NCBI GenBank assembly: GCA_937876995.1
Contig: CALEFD010000019.1
Location: 25,347-89,346, forward strand
Length of the DNA: 64,000 nt
Direction: 5' to 3'
DNA from: an uncultured Bacteroidales bacterium
GTDB taxonomy: Bacteria; Bacteroidota; Bacteroidia; Bacteroidales; Bacteroidaceae
Shown: one piece after another, positions 1 to 9,218 of the stretch
Numbering within the stretch: the stretch's first letter is position 1
Layout: each line of letters starts with the position of its first letter
Position numbers and translations under genes: made by a program
The notes under the pieces: model-generated
Databases searched by the model: none
The model's input: the letters and a program-made list of their open reading frames with translations, nothing else
What the model was told of the DNA's origin: nothing

Positions 1-1497
1 AAGTGCATCTACAGAAGAAGAACCTGGTTCATAATAAAAATCAGATGCTGAAGAAGCCTGGTTATCAGTATATCGATATGCACCGTTACCTGCGCCATAA
101 ATACTACCGGATATTGAGCTGAAGATTTCAACATTAGCACCATGGTAAACAGTTCCGGATACATCGTTACCTCCATAAACATTCTTAATCTTACCTCCAC
201 CTATATACACACGTGCTGCATATCCACCATCGAAAGTTATCTGCTTGCCTCCTACTGTGGTTGTATAAGTTTCTTTAACCAGCTCATTAGTAGTTGGTTT
301 AACATCCGCCATTCTACAACCACCATATACATTTTCAATGGTCATATATGCGCTCTCTATGGCAAGTATCAAACCATTTGAGGATGTCATATCACCACGG
401 TTACCTCCGGAATAGAGGTTTGTTATAGTAGCATCATACAGGTGCCATGTAGGGCGAATAGCCATTACAGCCTTATTGTTACCACCAAATACATTTGTAG
501 CAGTCAGATTTGCACCATTAAGATATATATCGGTAGAAGATGTTACTGTTGCATTATTACCGCCACCATATATAGCATTGAATGTTCCACCTGTAACATC
601 TACAAGCACTCTGCCCAATGTTGGTCTGTTTGATACTGTAAGAGTTCTTGTTGGTTCAGTGCCATTCGGAGCAAAATCCTTCAAGGTAATGGAATAGTTA
701 CCTTCAGTGCCAACATAACCATAATCACCATTACCGCCACCAAACAACGAACCTATATTGACATTACCCTTTGCACTTTCTGTTACTCGTACAAAGGCAT
801 TCCAGTTTTTCCAGTTTTCACCATTCGAAATACTTTGAACAGGTATAGAATATGGATCAATATATGGATTAGTTACAACTAATGCATTAGACGATATATT
901 GCCCGATATATCATTACCGCCATATACAGCACCAATGTTTAGTGCATTAACACCATTAATCCATACGTATGTTCTTCCCTGAATGTCTGCCATACATGCA
1001 CCACCAAATACAGATCCGGAAACGGTTCCACCAGAAATCTCTACATTGGTATTACCCTGCAATGCAGCCATTTTACCACCGCCATATATGTTATTTTTTA
1101 CAGAACCTGCAACCATATTTACATTAGCAGTACCAAAAACTATGGCTTCTGCACCTTCGCCACCACCATATACACCGCCATATAAGGAACCATTAAACTT
1201 TTCTGCACCTATAGTACCACCTTTTATATTTACATTTGTAGTACCATACACTTTTCCGTCCTGTCCGCCACCAAATACAGTGCGGATTTGGATTTCAGCT
1301 CCATAAATACCCACTGTTGTGCTTGTCGGATTTCCTTCTACACCTACATTACCCGATTTACCGCCACCATATACGTCACCCTTTATGTCAAGCGCCTGAA
1401 CAGGCATAATGCTTAAAACAGAGAGAGCCAACAAGAGTGGACGGAGAACTCTTGCCAACAAACCATTCTGTCTATTATTTGTGGATATTATATTCAT
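1..1497 (-). CDS. Secreted Gly-rich repeat protein of the fimbrial operon (partial, runs off left edge)
   Basis: Reading the minus strand from the ATG at 1497 gives 499 codons without a stop up to base 1, so this is the 5' part of a larger gene. Residues 1-35 form a signal peptide (hydrophobic LLLALSVLSI, then VQA). The rest is built of degenerate units centred on (V/I/L)-(Y/F)-G-G-(G/N), seen near residues 43, 74, 106-113, 138, 163, 192, 252, 309, 337, 361, 391, 432-443 and 466, alternating with short beta-type strands such as NVNIKGGT and NVEISGGT. That pattern suggests a parallel beta-helix or beta-roll surface protein (inference). It is the last visible gene of the fimbrial operon, 23 nt after the preceding stop, which suggests an accessory adhesin or structural partner of the fimbrillins. 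I do not recognise a named family. The product may continue far to the left. Confidence 0.85.
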   Translation of the reverse strand, partial: MNIISTNNRQNGLLARVLRPLLLALSVLSIMPVQALDIKGDVYGGGKSGNVGVEGNPTSTTVGIYGAEIQIRTVFGGGQDGKVYGTTNVNIKGGTIGAEKFNGSLYGGVYGGGEGAEAIVFGTANVNMVAGSVKNNIYGGGKMAALQGNTNVEISGGTVSGSVFGGACMADIQGRTYVWINGVNALNIGAVYGGNDISGNISSNALVVTNPYIDPYSIPVQSISNGENWKNWNAFVRVTESAKGNVNIGSLFGGGNGDYGYVGTEGNYSITLKDFAPNGTEPTRTLTVSNRPTLGRVLVDVTGGTFNAIYGGGNNATVTSSTDIYLNGANLTATNVFGGNNKAVMAIRPTWHLYDATITNLYSGGNRGDMTSSNGLILAIESAYMTIENVYGGCRMADVKPTTNELVKETYTTTVGGKQITFDGGYAARVYIGGGKIKNVYGGNDVSGTVYHGANVEIFSSISGSIYGAGNGAYRYTDNQASSASDFYYEPGSSSVDAL

Positions 1498-1520
1498 ACT
1501 CTTTTTTCTCTTTAAACTAC

Positions 1521-2555
1521 TTATTGTACCAACATAACAGATTCTTTATCAGTATCGCTTAACGAATAGAGATATGTAGGCACTATATTTACATTCAGTG
1601 TATATTCTTTTGCACGCTCTAAAGTTCCGGTATTAATTAGTCTGATTGATGAATTTGTCACTGTCTGATCTGCTCGCACCAATGTTCCGGCTTTATCATA
1701 AACATCATATGTGACTGTCATAACTACAGAATTCTGTACTCCCGGCACAGAATAGAAAACACCGGCACTCTTTGCAGATGTATTCACCAACTCTAAATTG
1801 ACAGGAGAAAAACTTACGCTATGATCAACAGCAGCACCCTTTGACATAGCATACCCTATTGCAGAGCCATCATTCATTGTGCAAGCTATGTTTACACTCT
1901 GATAGTTACCGGCAGCAGGCTTTAATGTAACCTCCTTTATCTTTATTGTTCTTATTTTGCTATACTTTTCGTGAACCTTAAAGTTCAGAATAACCTTTGC
2001 CATTACCCTGTCCATCATAAAGGTTACATAGTTTCTGGTATCTTCATGCGACTCAACATCTATACTATATTTATTTTTCACCAAATCACCTCTTTTGTCG
2101 GAAGGAGTATACGTATCATCTACTTTAGTTACTGTTTCTGCCACTGCACCGGAAGAGAGTAAAATCTCTTCTGACATTATAAACGGCACATTTGTAAAAG
2201 TGATAACATTTCCACTAAATGTAACACCGTTTCTCTTTGGTATATATGAATAGATATTGTATTGGGCTGGGTCCAACTTAAGTGACGATTCCCAACTACT
2301 TCCATTGTAAGTGACAGTACTTTCATTCTGCATACCACTTACAAACACTCCCATCGTAGTTGAAACCTGTATAGTACTGTCATAACCAGACAGAGCCTTT
2401 GTCTGAATTTCAATATCCTGCAGATATGGTGCCATAAATTCCACCTTTACACCGGTTTCAAATTCATCAAATTCCGATGCACAGCCTACCATAAGCAGCA
2501 CCAATACCACTAAGAAAGACCATTTTCTGAATATGTCAACAATATATCTGTTCAT
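1521..2555 (-). CDS. Divergent fimbrillin-like lipoprotein
   Basis: This is a 344-residue exported lipoprotein with lipobox LMVGC (lipidated Cys25) and, like its neighbours, a TKA motif (residues 52-54). It is the most divergent of the ten tandem fimbrillin-like products. It lacks the YWP...F.AY.P segment and the (K/N)HALSQI segment, and its C-terminus ends without the usual EI.F.P...W strand. It keeps the penultimate KEYTLNVNI strand, and its size matches the family. Being second to last in the operon and structurally divergent, it could be a tip or accessory subunit rather than a shaft subunit (inference). The gap to the upstream gene is 14 nt. Membership of the Mfa_like_1 / fimbrillin family is likely but less certain than for the others. 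Confidence 0.8.
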   Translation of the reverse strand: MNRYIVDIFRKWSFLVVLVLLMVGCASEFDEFETGVKVEFMAPYLQDIEIQTKALSGYDSTIQVSTTMGVFVSGMQNESTVTYNGSSWESSLKLDPAQYNIYSYIPKRNGVTFSGNVITFTNVPFIMSEEILLSSGAVAETVTKVDDTYTPSDKRGDLVKNKYSIDVESHEDTRNYVTFMMDRVMAKVILNFKVHEKYSKIRTIKIKEVTLKPAAGNYQSVNIACTMNDGSAIGYAMSKGAAVDHSVSFSPVNLELVNTSAKSAGVFYSVPGVQNSVVMTVTYDVYDKAGTLVRADQTVTNSSIRLINTGTLERAKEYTLNVNIVPTYLYSLSDTDKESVMLVQ

Positions 2556-2569
2556 CTCTACTTTCCATT

Positions 2570-3643
2570 TTACCAGTTAAATACAGGAGGTTCGTAAGTT
2601 GAACCTTCTCTCCAATCTTCAACCACCACTGTATTGATTTCAACCTTAGATGCTGTATTGAACCTAAGTGTTACTATATATTTTTTTCCTGCTTCGAACT
2701 TATTGATTTTTACAGCATGACCGGTTATTTCATGATTAGACTGAGTATTATTTTCATTCTTATTATAGGTTATATTGAATGCCAGACTATGCGGATTAGC
2801 ATCTCCACCAAATTCAAATGGAGCTACCAGCATTTTTGATAACACCAATGGATTATTCTCAACTTCATTTGGAATCTCTGAATCTAAAGGAGAATTGATT
2901 AATGGATATTTACCATCAGCATAGGTAACACTACTCCATGTTGACAGAGTATTATCAAGTACATTTTTAGTAAATTCTCTATCATCAACCATAACTGCCA
3001 TCTTGTTATTTGAATCGCCCAGTATCAAAGAGGCAACTTTAAATTCAACATCTCTCATACTTGCTATATCTGCTTTCACTGCACGGATTTCCAGATATGC
3101 AAGTTCGTGTTTAAGTTCAAACTGCACCTTACCATTACTGAACTCGCTTTGATAAGAGCCACTCTTTGTATCGGTAAGAATATCTTTTGCACGCTCTATC
3201 TCATTATCTGTCATTACAGATTGATATTGTGGAATACCACTAAAAGTCATTGTGCGCGCTGCAAGAACTGTAGTCGGACTGCTACTAAATGGAGCATACG
3301 CTGTAAAGATATAGTTATCATTATCACTCTTTGACCAGTAGGATACAGGTGAATATGTCCAGTTTCCATCTAAATATGTAACCTGCTGATTCTTCATAAC
3401 AGGAGCTACAGCGTTGTTCTGCTGAATGTAGGCAGTTACACCTATACCGGTTTCTTGAATACCTGCAACATCGGATATTAGTGCTTTAGTTTCCACACTG
3501 CCTGTAAATGAGATAGGAATCTTTTCCGCAAAGTCTATATTTTCGCGGCTGCACGATGTTAGTATAGACACTGTTATAAAGAGCATTAACAGCGACAACA
3601 AACTATCTTTATATCTACCTTCTTTTCTATTCATAACAATCAT
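2570..3643 (-). CDS. Fimbrillin family lipoprotein (Mfa-like)
   Basis: This 357-residue product has a hydrophobic leader and lipobox ILTSC (Cys31), followed by ISFTGSVETKA (TKA at 52-54). Family landmarks are weaker than in the upstream paralogues: YWSKSDND...FTAYAPF replaces YWP..G..F.AYSP, and LKHELAYLEIRA replaces FKHALSQIEF. The C-terminal strand KKYIVTLRF and the final VVVEDW are typical of fimbrillins. The start overlaps the upstream stop by 4 nt (ATGA), showing translational coupling; an in-frame ATG at 3634 (MNRKEG) is an alternative. Predicted role is a subunit of type V-like fimbriae, exported as a lipoprotein and assembled at the cell surface (family knowledge). Confidence 0.88.
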   Translation of the reverse strand: MIVMNRKEGRYKDSLLSLLMLFITVSILTSCSRENIDFAEKIPISFTGSVETKALISDVAGIQETGIGVTAYIQQNNAVAPVMKNQQVTYLDGNWTYSPVSYWSKSDNDNYIFTAYAPFSSSPTTVLAARTMTFSGIPQYQSVMTDNEIERAKDILTDTKSGSYQSEFSNGKVQFELKHELAYLEIRAVKADIASMRDVEFKVASLILGDSNNKMAVMVDDREFTKNVLDNTLSTWSSVTYADGKYPLINSPLDSEIPNEVENNPLVLSKMLVAPFEFGGDANPHSLAFNITYNKNENNTQSNHEITGHAVKINKFEAGKKYIVTLRFNTASKVEINTVVVEDWREGSTYEPPVFNW

Positions 3644-4746
3644 TGTGGTTCTACCATCTCTTCATTACCTGACCAATCTCCGTATGTTGCTTCAAGCGAT
3701 ATTCCATCCAAACCTATACGGATATTATACACCAGTTTTTTCCCCATTTCAAGCACCTGCTTAGGATTACCCTGTATATTTATTGAGTAACTGAACGTAA
3801 TAGTATATGGTTCAACTATAGTCTCATTCTCTTTCGTTGTTGTCTGGGTTACAGAGTATGTTACATCAAGCGCTGCATCCTGATTCAGAGTCTGAGGAAT
3901 AAGAAGTGCTGCTAGATCTGTATTTTCATCCAGTTTTACAGGGACACTCTTTGGTTTATTTGTATCATCATATTCCAATTTCGTTCCCTGTCCCGGTTCC
4001 TTATTCAAAAGAGTATAATCTATAAGATAAGGAACGGTATAAGTATCTGACTCATCATACACATCCCATTGCTGGTTTGCATTTTGACTAAAACTGCCTA
4101 TATAATACATATTTTTTAAGGACAGTTTGTCTATGGTTATTGTAACCTGGTTTGTAGTACCATCTGCAGCAGTTGTAGTAAAATACTCCTGCGGTTTTAC
4201 AGTAAATGCCACCTGCGTAAGAGCATGTTTGAATGTTATTGGAACCGTTTCAGGATGTCCTGCATTGGTTATTTTATCAGCCAGTGGAATTGAATACATA
4301 AAATCAACCTGTGTATCATCAAAAGAGTCTATTTTATAATTTAAAAGAGATACACCATTTGGATATTCAATTTTAGCACCTTGTGAAGACAAACTTGCAG
4401 GAGAATATGCCTTAAAATCCATATATCCCGAAAGTGGCCAGTAGTAATCTACAGGAGTGTTCCACACTGTTCCGTTATGACTTACCACATTACTTTCTAT
4501 ATAGTTAGTCTGCGGTGTTGCATCGTCTTGATTTGTGAAATAGAATGCACTAATACAGAAACTCTCAGTTGTGAGATATTCTGTACTTTGAGTTATGGCT
4601 TTAGATGCTCGAGCCTTGTTAACCACCGGCTGGAAAGTCATAATCTCTTGCTTTTCTACCGGATTATCCAATGCACACGACAACATTAACAATGCTGAAA
4701 TAAGCATCATTGCCACCTTATTGTAGATTCTGCACATTCTATTCAT
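3640..4746 (-). CDS. Fimbrillin family lipoprotein (Mfa-like)
   Basis: This 368-residue lipoprotein has lipobox LMLSC (Cys24) and SKA at 48-50. The family landmarks are clear: DYYWPLSGYMDFKAYSPA, then FKHALTQVAFTV, then a terminal KKLVYNIRIGLDGI strand followed by YGDWSG. This matches the two-domain Mfa_like_1 (PF13149) architecture, in which the N-terminal strand is thought to be removed so that a neighbouring subunit can donate a strand. It lies 10 nt after the upstream gene and its stop overlaps the downstream start by 4 nt, so it is co-transcribed. The last strand, LEATYGDW, departs from the more common F.P...W, placing it with the divergent distal half of the cluster. Confidence 0.92.
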   Translation of the reverse strand: MNRMCRIYNKVAMMLISALLMLSCALDNPVEKQEIMTFQPVVNKARASKAITQSTEYLTTESFCISAFYFTNQDDATPQTNYIESNVVSHNGTVWNTPVDYYWPLSGYMDFKAYSPASLSSQGAKIEYPNGVSLLNYKIDSFDDTQVDFMYSIPLADKITNAGHPETVPITFKHALTQVAFTVKPQEYFTTTAADGTTNQVTITIDKLSLKNMYYIGSFSQNANQQWDVYDESDTYTVPYLIDYTLLNKEPGQGTKLEYDDTNKPKSVPVKLDENTDLAALLIPQTLNQDAALDVTYSVTQTTTKENETIVEPYTITFSYSINIQGNPKQVLEMGKKLVYNIRIGLDGISLEATYGDWSGNEEMVEPQ

Positions 4747-4756
4747 ATAGTTTTAC

Positions 4757-5821
4757 TCAATACTTACCTGCAAAACAGTCAAATACAATATCATTGATAT
4801 CTTCCTGTTCCCAACCTGAAACCACAGGTTCAAAACGGATTTCGTTATTAGCTCCATTCATTGAGAATCCTAAATGATATACATAGCGTACACCTGCTTT
4901 AAATTCCCAATTCTTGTTATAATCATACAGACTTACAGAAGCTTTCTGATTTGGACGAGCAGAGTAAATCTGACCATTCAGAGTGAATTCGTCAATATCA
5001 TAAACTACAGATATTGTCTGAATATCTACTTTTAAAGGAGTAGGCACCACTACAAACAGAGCACTCTTGTCTTGAATAGATGTCATACTGTCTATAGAAA
5101 GATATCTATCTTCCTGAGTAAGATATTCATCACCGCTAAACAGCACAAATTCTGTTGTATTATCCAGATTTGACCATTCTCCGCCTTTGCCCGGTTCAGG
5201 TCCATCAAGATAATCGCCGGTAACGCTTACACCACCTACTCTAACCTCTTTAAGCCTGATTTTACCCTTCAGTTCATCGCGTGTAGTTGCATCGCGTGCA
5301 GTAACTACCACCTGACTGGAAATATGCTTGAATACCATCTTTACAATTGGCATTTCTGTAGCTATCTGGTCATTTGTAGTTGCTACCAAAGGATCGGCCT
5401 GTTCACCTATAGCACTGCCCAAATTTACATTTGTAAGGTTCCATCTGAATGTCTCATTGACCATTTTCAGTTCTGCATTATCGGCGCTATACGGATAGTA
5501 TGCGTAGAAATCTACAGTTCCTTTTTCCGGCCAAAGATAAACATTGTCGCTCGCCGCTTTCCATTCACCCTCCTTATTCTCTATTACTACATTGTTCATA
5601 AGGAAGTTGTTTGGATTATCATCCACTATAGCAGAGACAGCAAACGATTCGGCTTCGGGGAACGATATTTCACCATTCTCCGATCCCCAAGGATTGATAA
5701 GCGCTTTAGTGCTTACTGTACTTGGACCAAATGTAACTTCTGTGCGTGGTATCAATAGTTCGTTCTGTGAACAACATATCAGCACCACAGCCACTGCTAC
5801 TATTGTTAAAACCCTCTTCAT
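4757..5821 (-). CDS. Fimbrillin family lipoprotein (Mfa-like)
   Basis: This 354-residue exported lipoprotein has leader MKRVLTIVAVAVVLICC; Cys17 is the best lipidation site, with adjacent Cys16 as an alternative. TKA is at 38-40. Family landmarks are VYLWPEKGTVDFYAYYPY, FKHISSQVVVTAR and the C-terminal VRYVYHLGFSMNG...EIRFEPVVSGW. The following gene starts 10 nt downstream. The gap upstream of this gene (5822-5889) is the largest inside the operon, at 68 nt, but I see no convincing TAnnTTTG box in it. Predicted function is a fimbrial subunit or minor pilin (from the family). Which of the ten forms the shaft cannot be told from sequence. Confidence 0.92.
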   Translation of the reverse strand: MKRVLTIVAVAVVLICCSQNELLIPRTEVTFGPSTVSTKALINPWGSENGEISFPEAESFAVSAIVDDNPNNFLMNNVVIENKEGEWKAASDNVYLWPEKGTVDFYAYYPYSADNAELKMVNETFRWNLTNVNLGSAIGEQADPLVATTNDQIATEMPIVKMVFKHISSQVVVTARDATTRDELKGKIRLKEVRVGGVSVTGDYLDGPEPGKGGEWSNLDNTTEFVLFSGDEYLTQEDRYLSIDSMTSIQDKSALFVVVPTPLKVDIQTISVVYDIDEFTLNGQIYSARPNQKASVSLYDYNKNWEFKAGVRYVYHLGFSMNGANNEIRFEPVVSGWEQEDINDIVFDCFAGKY

Positions 5822-5889
5822 ATCTATATTTTAGAGGTTAATAATTCTCTTTCTTCTAAATATTGTTCTTTACTATATCAATTACCTGT

Positions 5890-6951
5890 TTAAGGCTGCT
5901 GATCAGGCACATCGTAATCTTCTTTATAATCATCTTTATCAGCGGCATCTTCACCTGGATACCATTCAGCAACTGAAGGTGAGTAAAGAATTCTATCAGC
6001 ATAAAGTGTAAGATTCAATGTATATTTCTTACCCATAGCCAATGCTGTTAAAGCGTCATTTGTACCGGAATTCAGATACACATCCTTACTTGTTGAAGTT
6101 GTAACATTATTATATGTCATTGAGTAAGAGATAACCAATTTCTGCTGCTGATCAACCAAAGCTTGTGGAATAACCAAAACCGGAGTTCCTACTTCTGTAG
6201 CAGTTGTTGACAATGCGCCGGTTACTGAGCTAAGTATATTAAATTCAGCTTCGTCATTAGAAGTTTCGCTCCATGAAGCTACAGCACTCTCTGTAACGGT
6301 TAATGTTGCATCATCATTCATATCCTGTAGAGATATACTGTTGATTTTGAATGTAGCACCAGTATATGTATCTGCAACTTTCGCTTTCACTACAATCTGT
6401 GATAGTGCGTGATTAAATGTAATACCTACACCATTACCACCATCTGCGACACCTTCTTCATCTGTTGCATAACCTACATTTTGGCTATCTTTTGTCAAAC
6501 CGGTTCTAGGTGTTGAATACATCAAATCTACCGGGTCTGTTTCTTTGCCAGCAGCAACAAAAGGAATACTCAATTTTTTTTCAGCTAACGTATATGAGGC
6601 TACAATTGAACTTGGGGACCATGCAACCATTCCTAACGTACCTGATAAAGGCCAGTATGCAACAGGATTTGAAACAAATGTTTTTTCAGTTGCATCATAA
6701 GAACAAACTGCACCTTTTCCATCGTCGCCATTAATGTATATTTTTGTTTCTGAACCTGAATTATGATATGCATATAGACCAAAAGAGAGGTCTGAAGGAT
6801 ACTTATTTCCTTCAATTATTGCTTTTGAATTCACTGCTTTGTACTGTAATGGTGAAAAGCCAATCTCTTGTCTCTCCACAATTGATTCATTCTGGGTGCA
6901 GCTAACCAAAGCTATTGTGGCTAATGCTGCTAAAAATAGACTCTTTTTCAT
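5890..6951 (-). CDS. Fimbrillin family lipoprotein (Mfa-like)
   Basis: This 353-residue lipoprotein has lipobox ALVSC (Cys18), then QEIGFSPLQYK and SKA at 42-44. Family landmarks are AYWPLSGTLGMVAWSPS, FNHALSQIVVKAK and the C-terminal KKYTLNLTLYADRILYSP followed by VAEWYPG. It is most like the next two upstream products (6986-8107 and 8123-9178), sharing the AD-(E/R)-IL-(Y/F)-SP C-terminal strand and a nearly identical N-terminus (TQNESIVE / TKDESIVE). These three look like the youngest duplicates in the array. The acidic tail after the last Trp (DAADKDDYKEDYD) is longer than in its siblings. It sits 34 nt after the upstream gene, in the same operon. Confidence 0.93.
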   Translation of the reverse strand: MKKSLFLAALATIALVSCTQNESIVERQEIGFSPLQYKAVNSKAIIEGNKYPSDLSFGLYAYHNSGSETKIYINGDDGKGAVCSYDATEKTFVSNPVAYWPLSGTLGMVAWSPSSIVASYTLAEKKLSIPFVAAGKETDPVDLMYSTPRTGLTKDSQNVGYATDEEGVADGGNGVGITFNHALSQIVVKAKVADTYTGATFKINSISLQDMNDDATLTVTESAVASWSETSNDEAEFNILSSVTGALSTTATEVGTPVLVIPQALVDQQQKLVISYSMTYNNVTTSTSKDVYLNSGTNDALTALAMGKKYTLNLTLYADRILYSPSVAEWYPGEDAADKDDYKEDYDVPDQQP

Positions 6952-6985
6952 AATTTTTCTGTTTTAGTTATCTCTTTAATTGAGT

Positions 6986-8107
6986 TTATTGTACTTCTGG
7001 AACAGTATAATCACCACTGCCTGTTTCATCCCAAGCAACTACATCTGGTGAATAGAGAATTTCATCGGCTGAAATGCTCAAGTTCAGTGTATAAACCTTA
7101 TTCTGTTCTAATGTTTCAAGTACATCATCCTTAAACAATGTAACAGTTTTGGTAGTTTCTGTTACTACTTCATCATCATCCACCTGATTGTTAGGATCTA
7201 CAGTCATAGTGTAAGTTACTTTCAGAGTAACACCATCAAGTGACTGAGGTATTGCCAAAAGACCATTGCCAGCAGTTTCCGCATTCATATAAGTAACAGT
7301 ATCACTATTAGCTGACAATTCTTTATATGTTGCAGGAGCATAGAAATCAAAAGTTGTCAAATCATTAGATACATCAGACCAAACTGCTGCATCATTAGTT
7401 ACTGTAAGGGTTGCATTATCTTTAAGGCCAACTACCTGGATTTGCTTCAGATTATAGGTTGCAAAACCACTATAATCTTCTGCTGTCTTTGCAGTAATCT
7501 TAATACGGCAAAGTGCATGGTTAAACAGAATAGGTACACCTTTATATGTAGTTGTATTCAGTCCATCAGCATCATAATTGGTATCATTTGCAGTCTTATC
7601 CTTTGTATGAGTACTCCACATCAAATCCTTTTGGTCTGTTGTACCTGCTACAAAGTTGCTTATAGTCAGCACTGAATTAGCAGAAGTCACATTACCTTCA
7701 CTATCTGTACTTACATCTATAGAATGTGTAACATCATCATTTACTGAATATGGTGAATAGGCAACAAAGGTCAAAGACCCCTGCAAAGGCCAGAAACTCT
7801 TTGGGTTTGTGCGCCAATTGCCACTTTCATAACTGACTTTCTTATTGTCTATATACAATTTTGCATCGGCCTTACTTGCGTCGAAAGTCTTGCCATCAGC
7901 AAGTTGATAAGCGAACAGACCAAATGAAGGAGCATCTGTTCCGTAAGTAGCACCGGTAATCACGTTTGCTTTTGTCTGTGAAGCTTTGTAGGCTAATGGC
8001 TGGAAGCCTATCTCCTGCTGTTCAACTATTGATTCATCTTTTGTACAGCCTGCCAAAACCATTGCGGCAACAGCTGCTAAAAACATACTCTTTTTCATAT
8101 TTTTCAT
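6986..8107 (-). CDS. Fimbrillin family lipoprotein (Mfa-like)
   Basis: This 373-residue product is the longest of the ten fimbrillins. Its leader ends in lipobox VLAGC (Cys21) and TKA is at 45-47. A second in-frame ATG three codons in (8098, MKKSMF) may be the true start, because it restores the leader length of its sisters. Family landmarks are SFWPLQGSLTFVAYSPY, FNHALCRIKITAK (the Ser-Gln of HALSQI is replaced by Cys-Arg) and a C-terminal KVYTLNLSISADEILYSPD strand ending VAWDE. It is a close paralogue of both adjacent genes. The role is inferred to be a fimbrial subunit delivered to the outer membrane as a lipoprotein. Confidence 0.93.
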   Translation of the reverse strand: MKNMKKSMFLAAVAAMVLAGCTKDESIVEQQEIGFQPLAYKASQTKANVITGATYGTDAPSFGLFAYQLADGKTFDASKADAKLYIDNKKVSYESGNWRTNPKSFWPLQGSLTFVAYSPYSVNDDVTHSIDVSTDSEGNVTSANSVLTISNFVAGTTDQKDLMWSTHTKDKTANDTNYDADGLNTTTYKGVPILFNHALCRIKITAKTAEDYSGFATYNLKQIQVVGLKDNATLTVTNDAAVWSDVSNDLTTFDFYAPATYKELSANSDTVTYMNAETAGNGLLAIPQSLDGVTLKVTYTMTVDPNNQVDDDEVVTETTKTVTLFKDDVLETLEQNKVYTLNLSISADEILYSPDVVAWDETGSGDYTVPEVQ

Positions 8108-8122
8108 TATTATAGAAGGTTC

Positions 8123-9178
8123 TTATTTAATTGGGTAATTCTCGACATTAGTTGTTTCTGACCATGGAACAATGCTTGGTGAGAATAGAATCTCATCGGC
8201 ACCAATTGACAATGTAATGGTGTACTTTTTATTTGCGTTAAGTGTAGCTCCCACTATCTCGCTAAGTTTCTTAGAAACAGTTTTCTGAGTGTCAGGGACA
8301 TTTTCTCCATTAATATGAGTCATAGTGTAAGTTACCTCTAACATAATATCATCTGCCAATGTCTGTGGCATAATCATTAAAGGCAAACCAAGTTCTTTTT
8401 CTGCATTATCCAAACCAAAAGCAGATGATAATGAAACAAATGTAGCATCATCGGTAGTAGTTGTTTTCCAACCATCTACACTACCATCTGTAGCGTTAGT
8501 TGCTACAACATCTTTAACCACTGTAAGTGTACCTTTATTGGCAACGTTTGTAATCTGAATCTTGTCTATCTGCACAGTATTTGCAGGATGATCATTATTT
8601 ACAGCCATAAATCTAACCTGCGCTAATGCGTGATTAAAGACTACTGGAACACCCTGCTTGCTACTATTTTCGTAAGATGTAGTATTGGCAGTAAGATCAT
8701 CTGCATCAGCAATCTTTGAATACATTAAATCTGCCTGATCTGCCACAGTTGTAGAAGATGAGAAATCTGTTACAGTAAGTGTAGCTGTCTGATTAGCAAA
8801 AGCACTATTTGCAGTTGCAGGCGATACAGCTACAAATGTAAGAGAACCGGACATTGGCCAATAATACTTAATAAAAGCATTACCTGTCCACGGTCTCCAG
8901 ATCTTGTATGCATCTGCGCCGTCGTACGCTACTTCTGTACTAAAATAGCTTTCTGAAGATGCAAAATTTGTCAAATAATCGCCCTCTCTTACCAAAGCTG
9001 CAAACACTTTGAAGTTTGGGGCATCAGTACCATAAATAGCACCTTCAATAGGAGCCTTGGTCTGTTTGAAATTGTAGGCACGGAAACCTATCTCCTGAGG
9101 CTCTGATGTCAGTTCCTCCTTAGCACATCCTGCAAATAGTAACATTGCAGATGTCATAAATAATACGACCTTTTTCAT
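8123..9178 (-). CDS. Fimbrillin family lipoprotein (Mfa-like)
   Basis: This 351-residue lipoprotein has lipobox LFAGC (Cys18), QEIGFRAYNFKQ and TKA at 40-42. Family landmarks are YYWPMSGSLTFVAVSPA, FNHALAQVRFMAV and the terminal KKYTITLSIGADEILFSPS strand ending PWSE. It belongs to the ADEIL subgroup with the two genes downstream of it. The ITNVANKGTLTV segment matches the position of LKDNATLTV and MNDDATLTV in those paralogues, which supports recent duplication. The neighbours are 15 nt downstream and 40 nt upstream, in the same operon. Confidence 0.93.
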   Translation of the reverse strand: MKKVVLFMTSAMLLFAGCAKEELTSEPQEIGFRAYNFKQTKAPIEGAIYGTDAPNFKVFAALVREGDYLTNFASSESYFSTEVAYDGADAYKIWRPWTGNAFIKYYWPMSGSLTFVAVSPATANSAFANQTATLTVTDFSSSTTVADQADLMYSKIADADDLTANTTSYENSSKQGVPVVFNHALAQVRFMAVNNDHPANTVQIDKIQITNVANKGTLTVVKDVVATNATDGSVDGWKTTTTDDATFVSLSSAFGLDNAEKELGLPLMIMPQTLADDIMLEVTYTMTHINGENVPDTQKTVSKKLSEIVGATLNANKKYTITLSIGADEILFSPSIVPWSETTNVENYPIK

Positions 9179-9218
9179 ATTTTTGTTCTTTAAATTTTTT
9201 CAGTTATATAAGTACTTA

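Noticed and set aside
983..1306. Plus-strand open frame rich in Pro across 983-1306, and others in 1-1500
   Set aside because: It is the antisense of the Gly-rich repeats: PPP arises from GGG codons read in reverse. The minus-strand frame has a signal peptide and is open to the edge.
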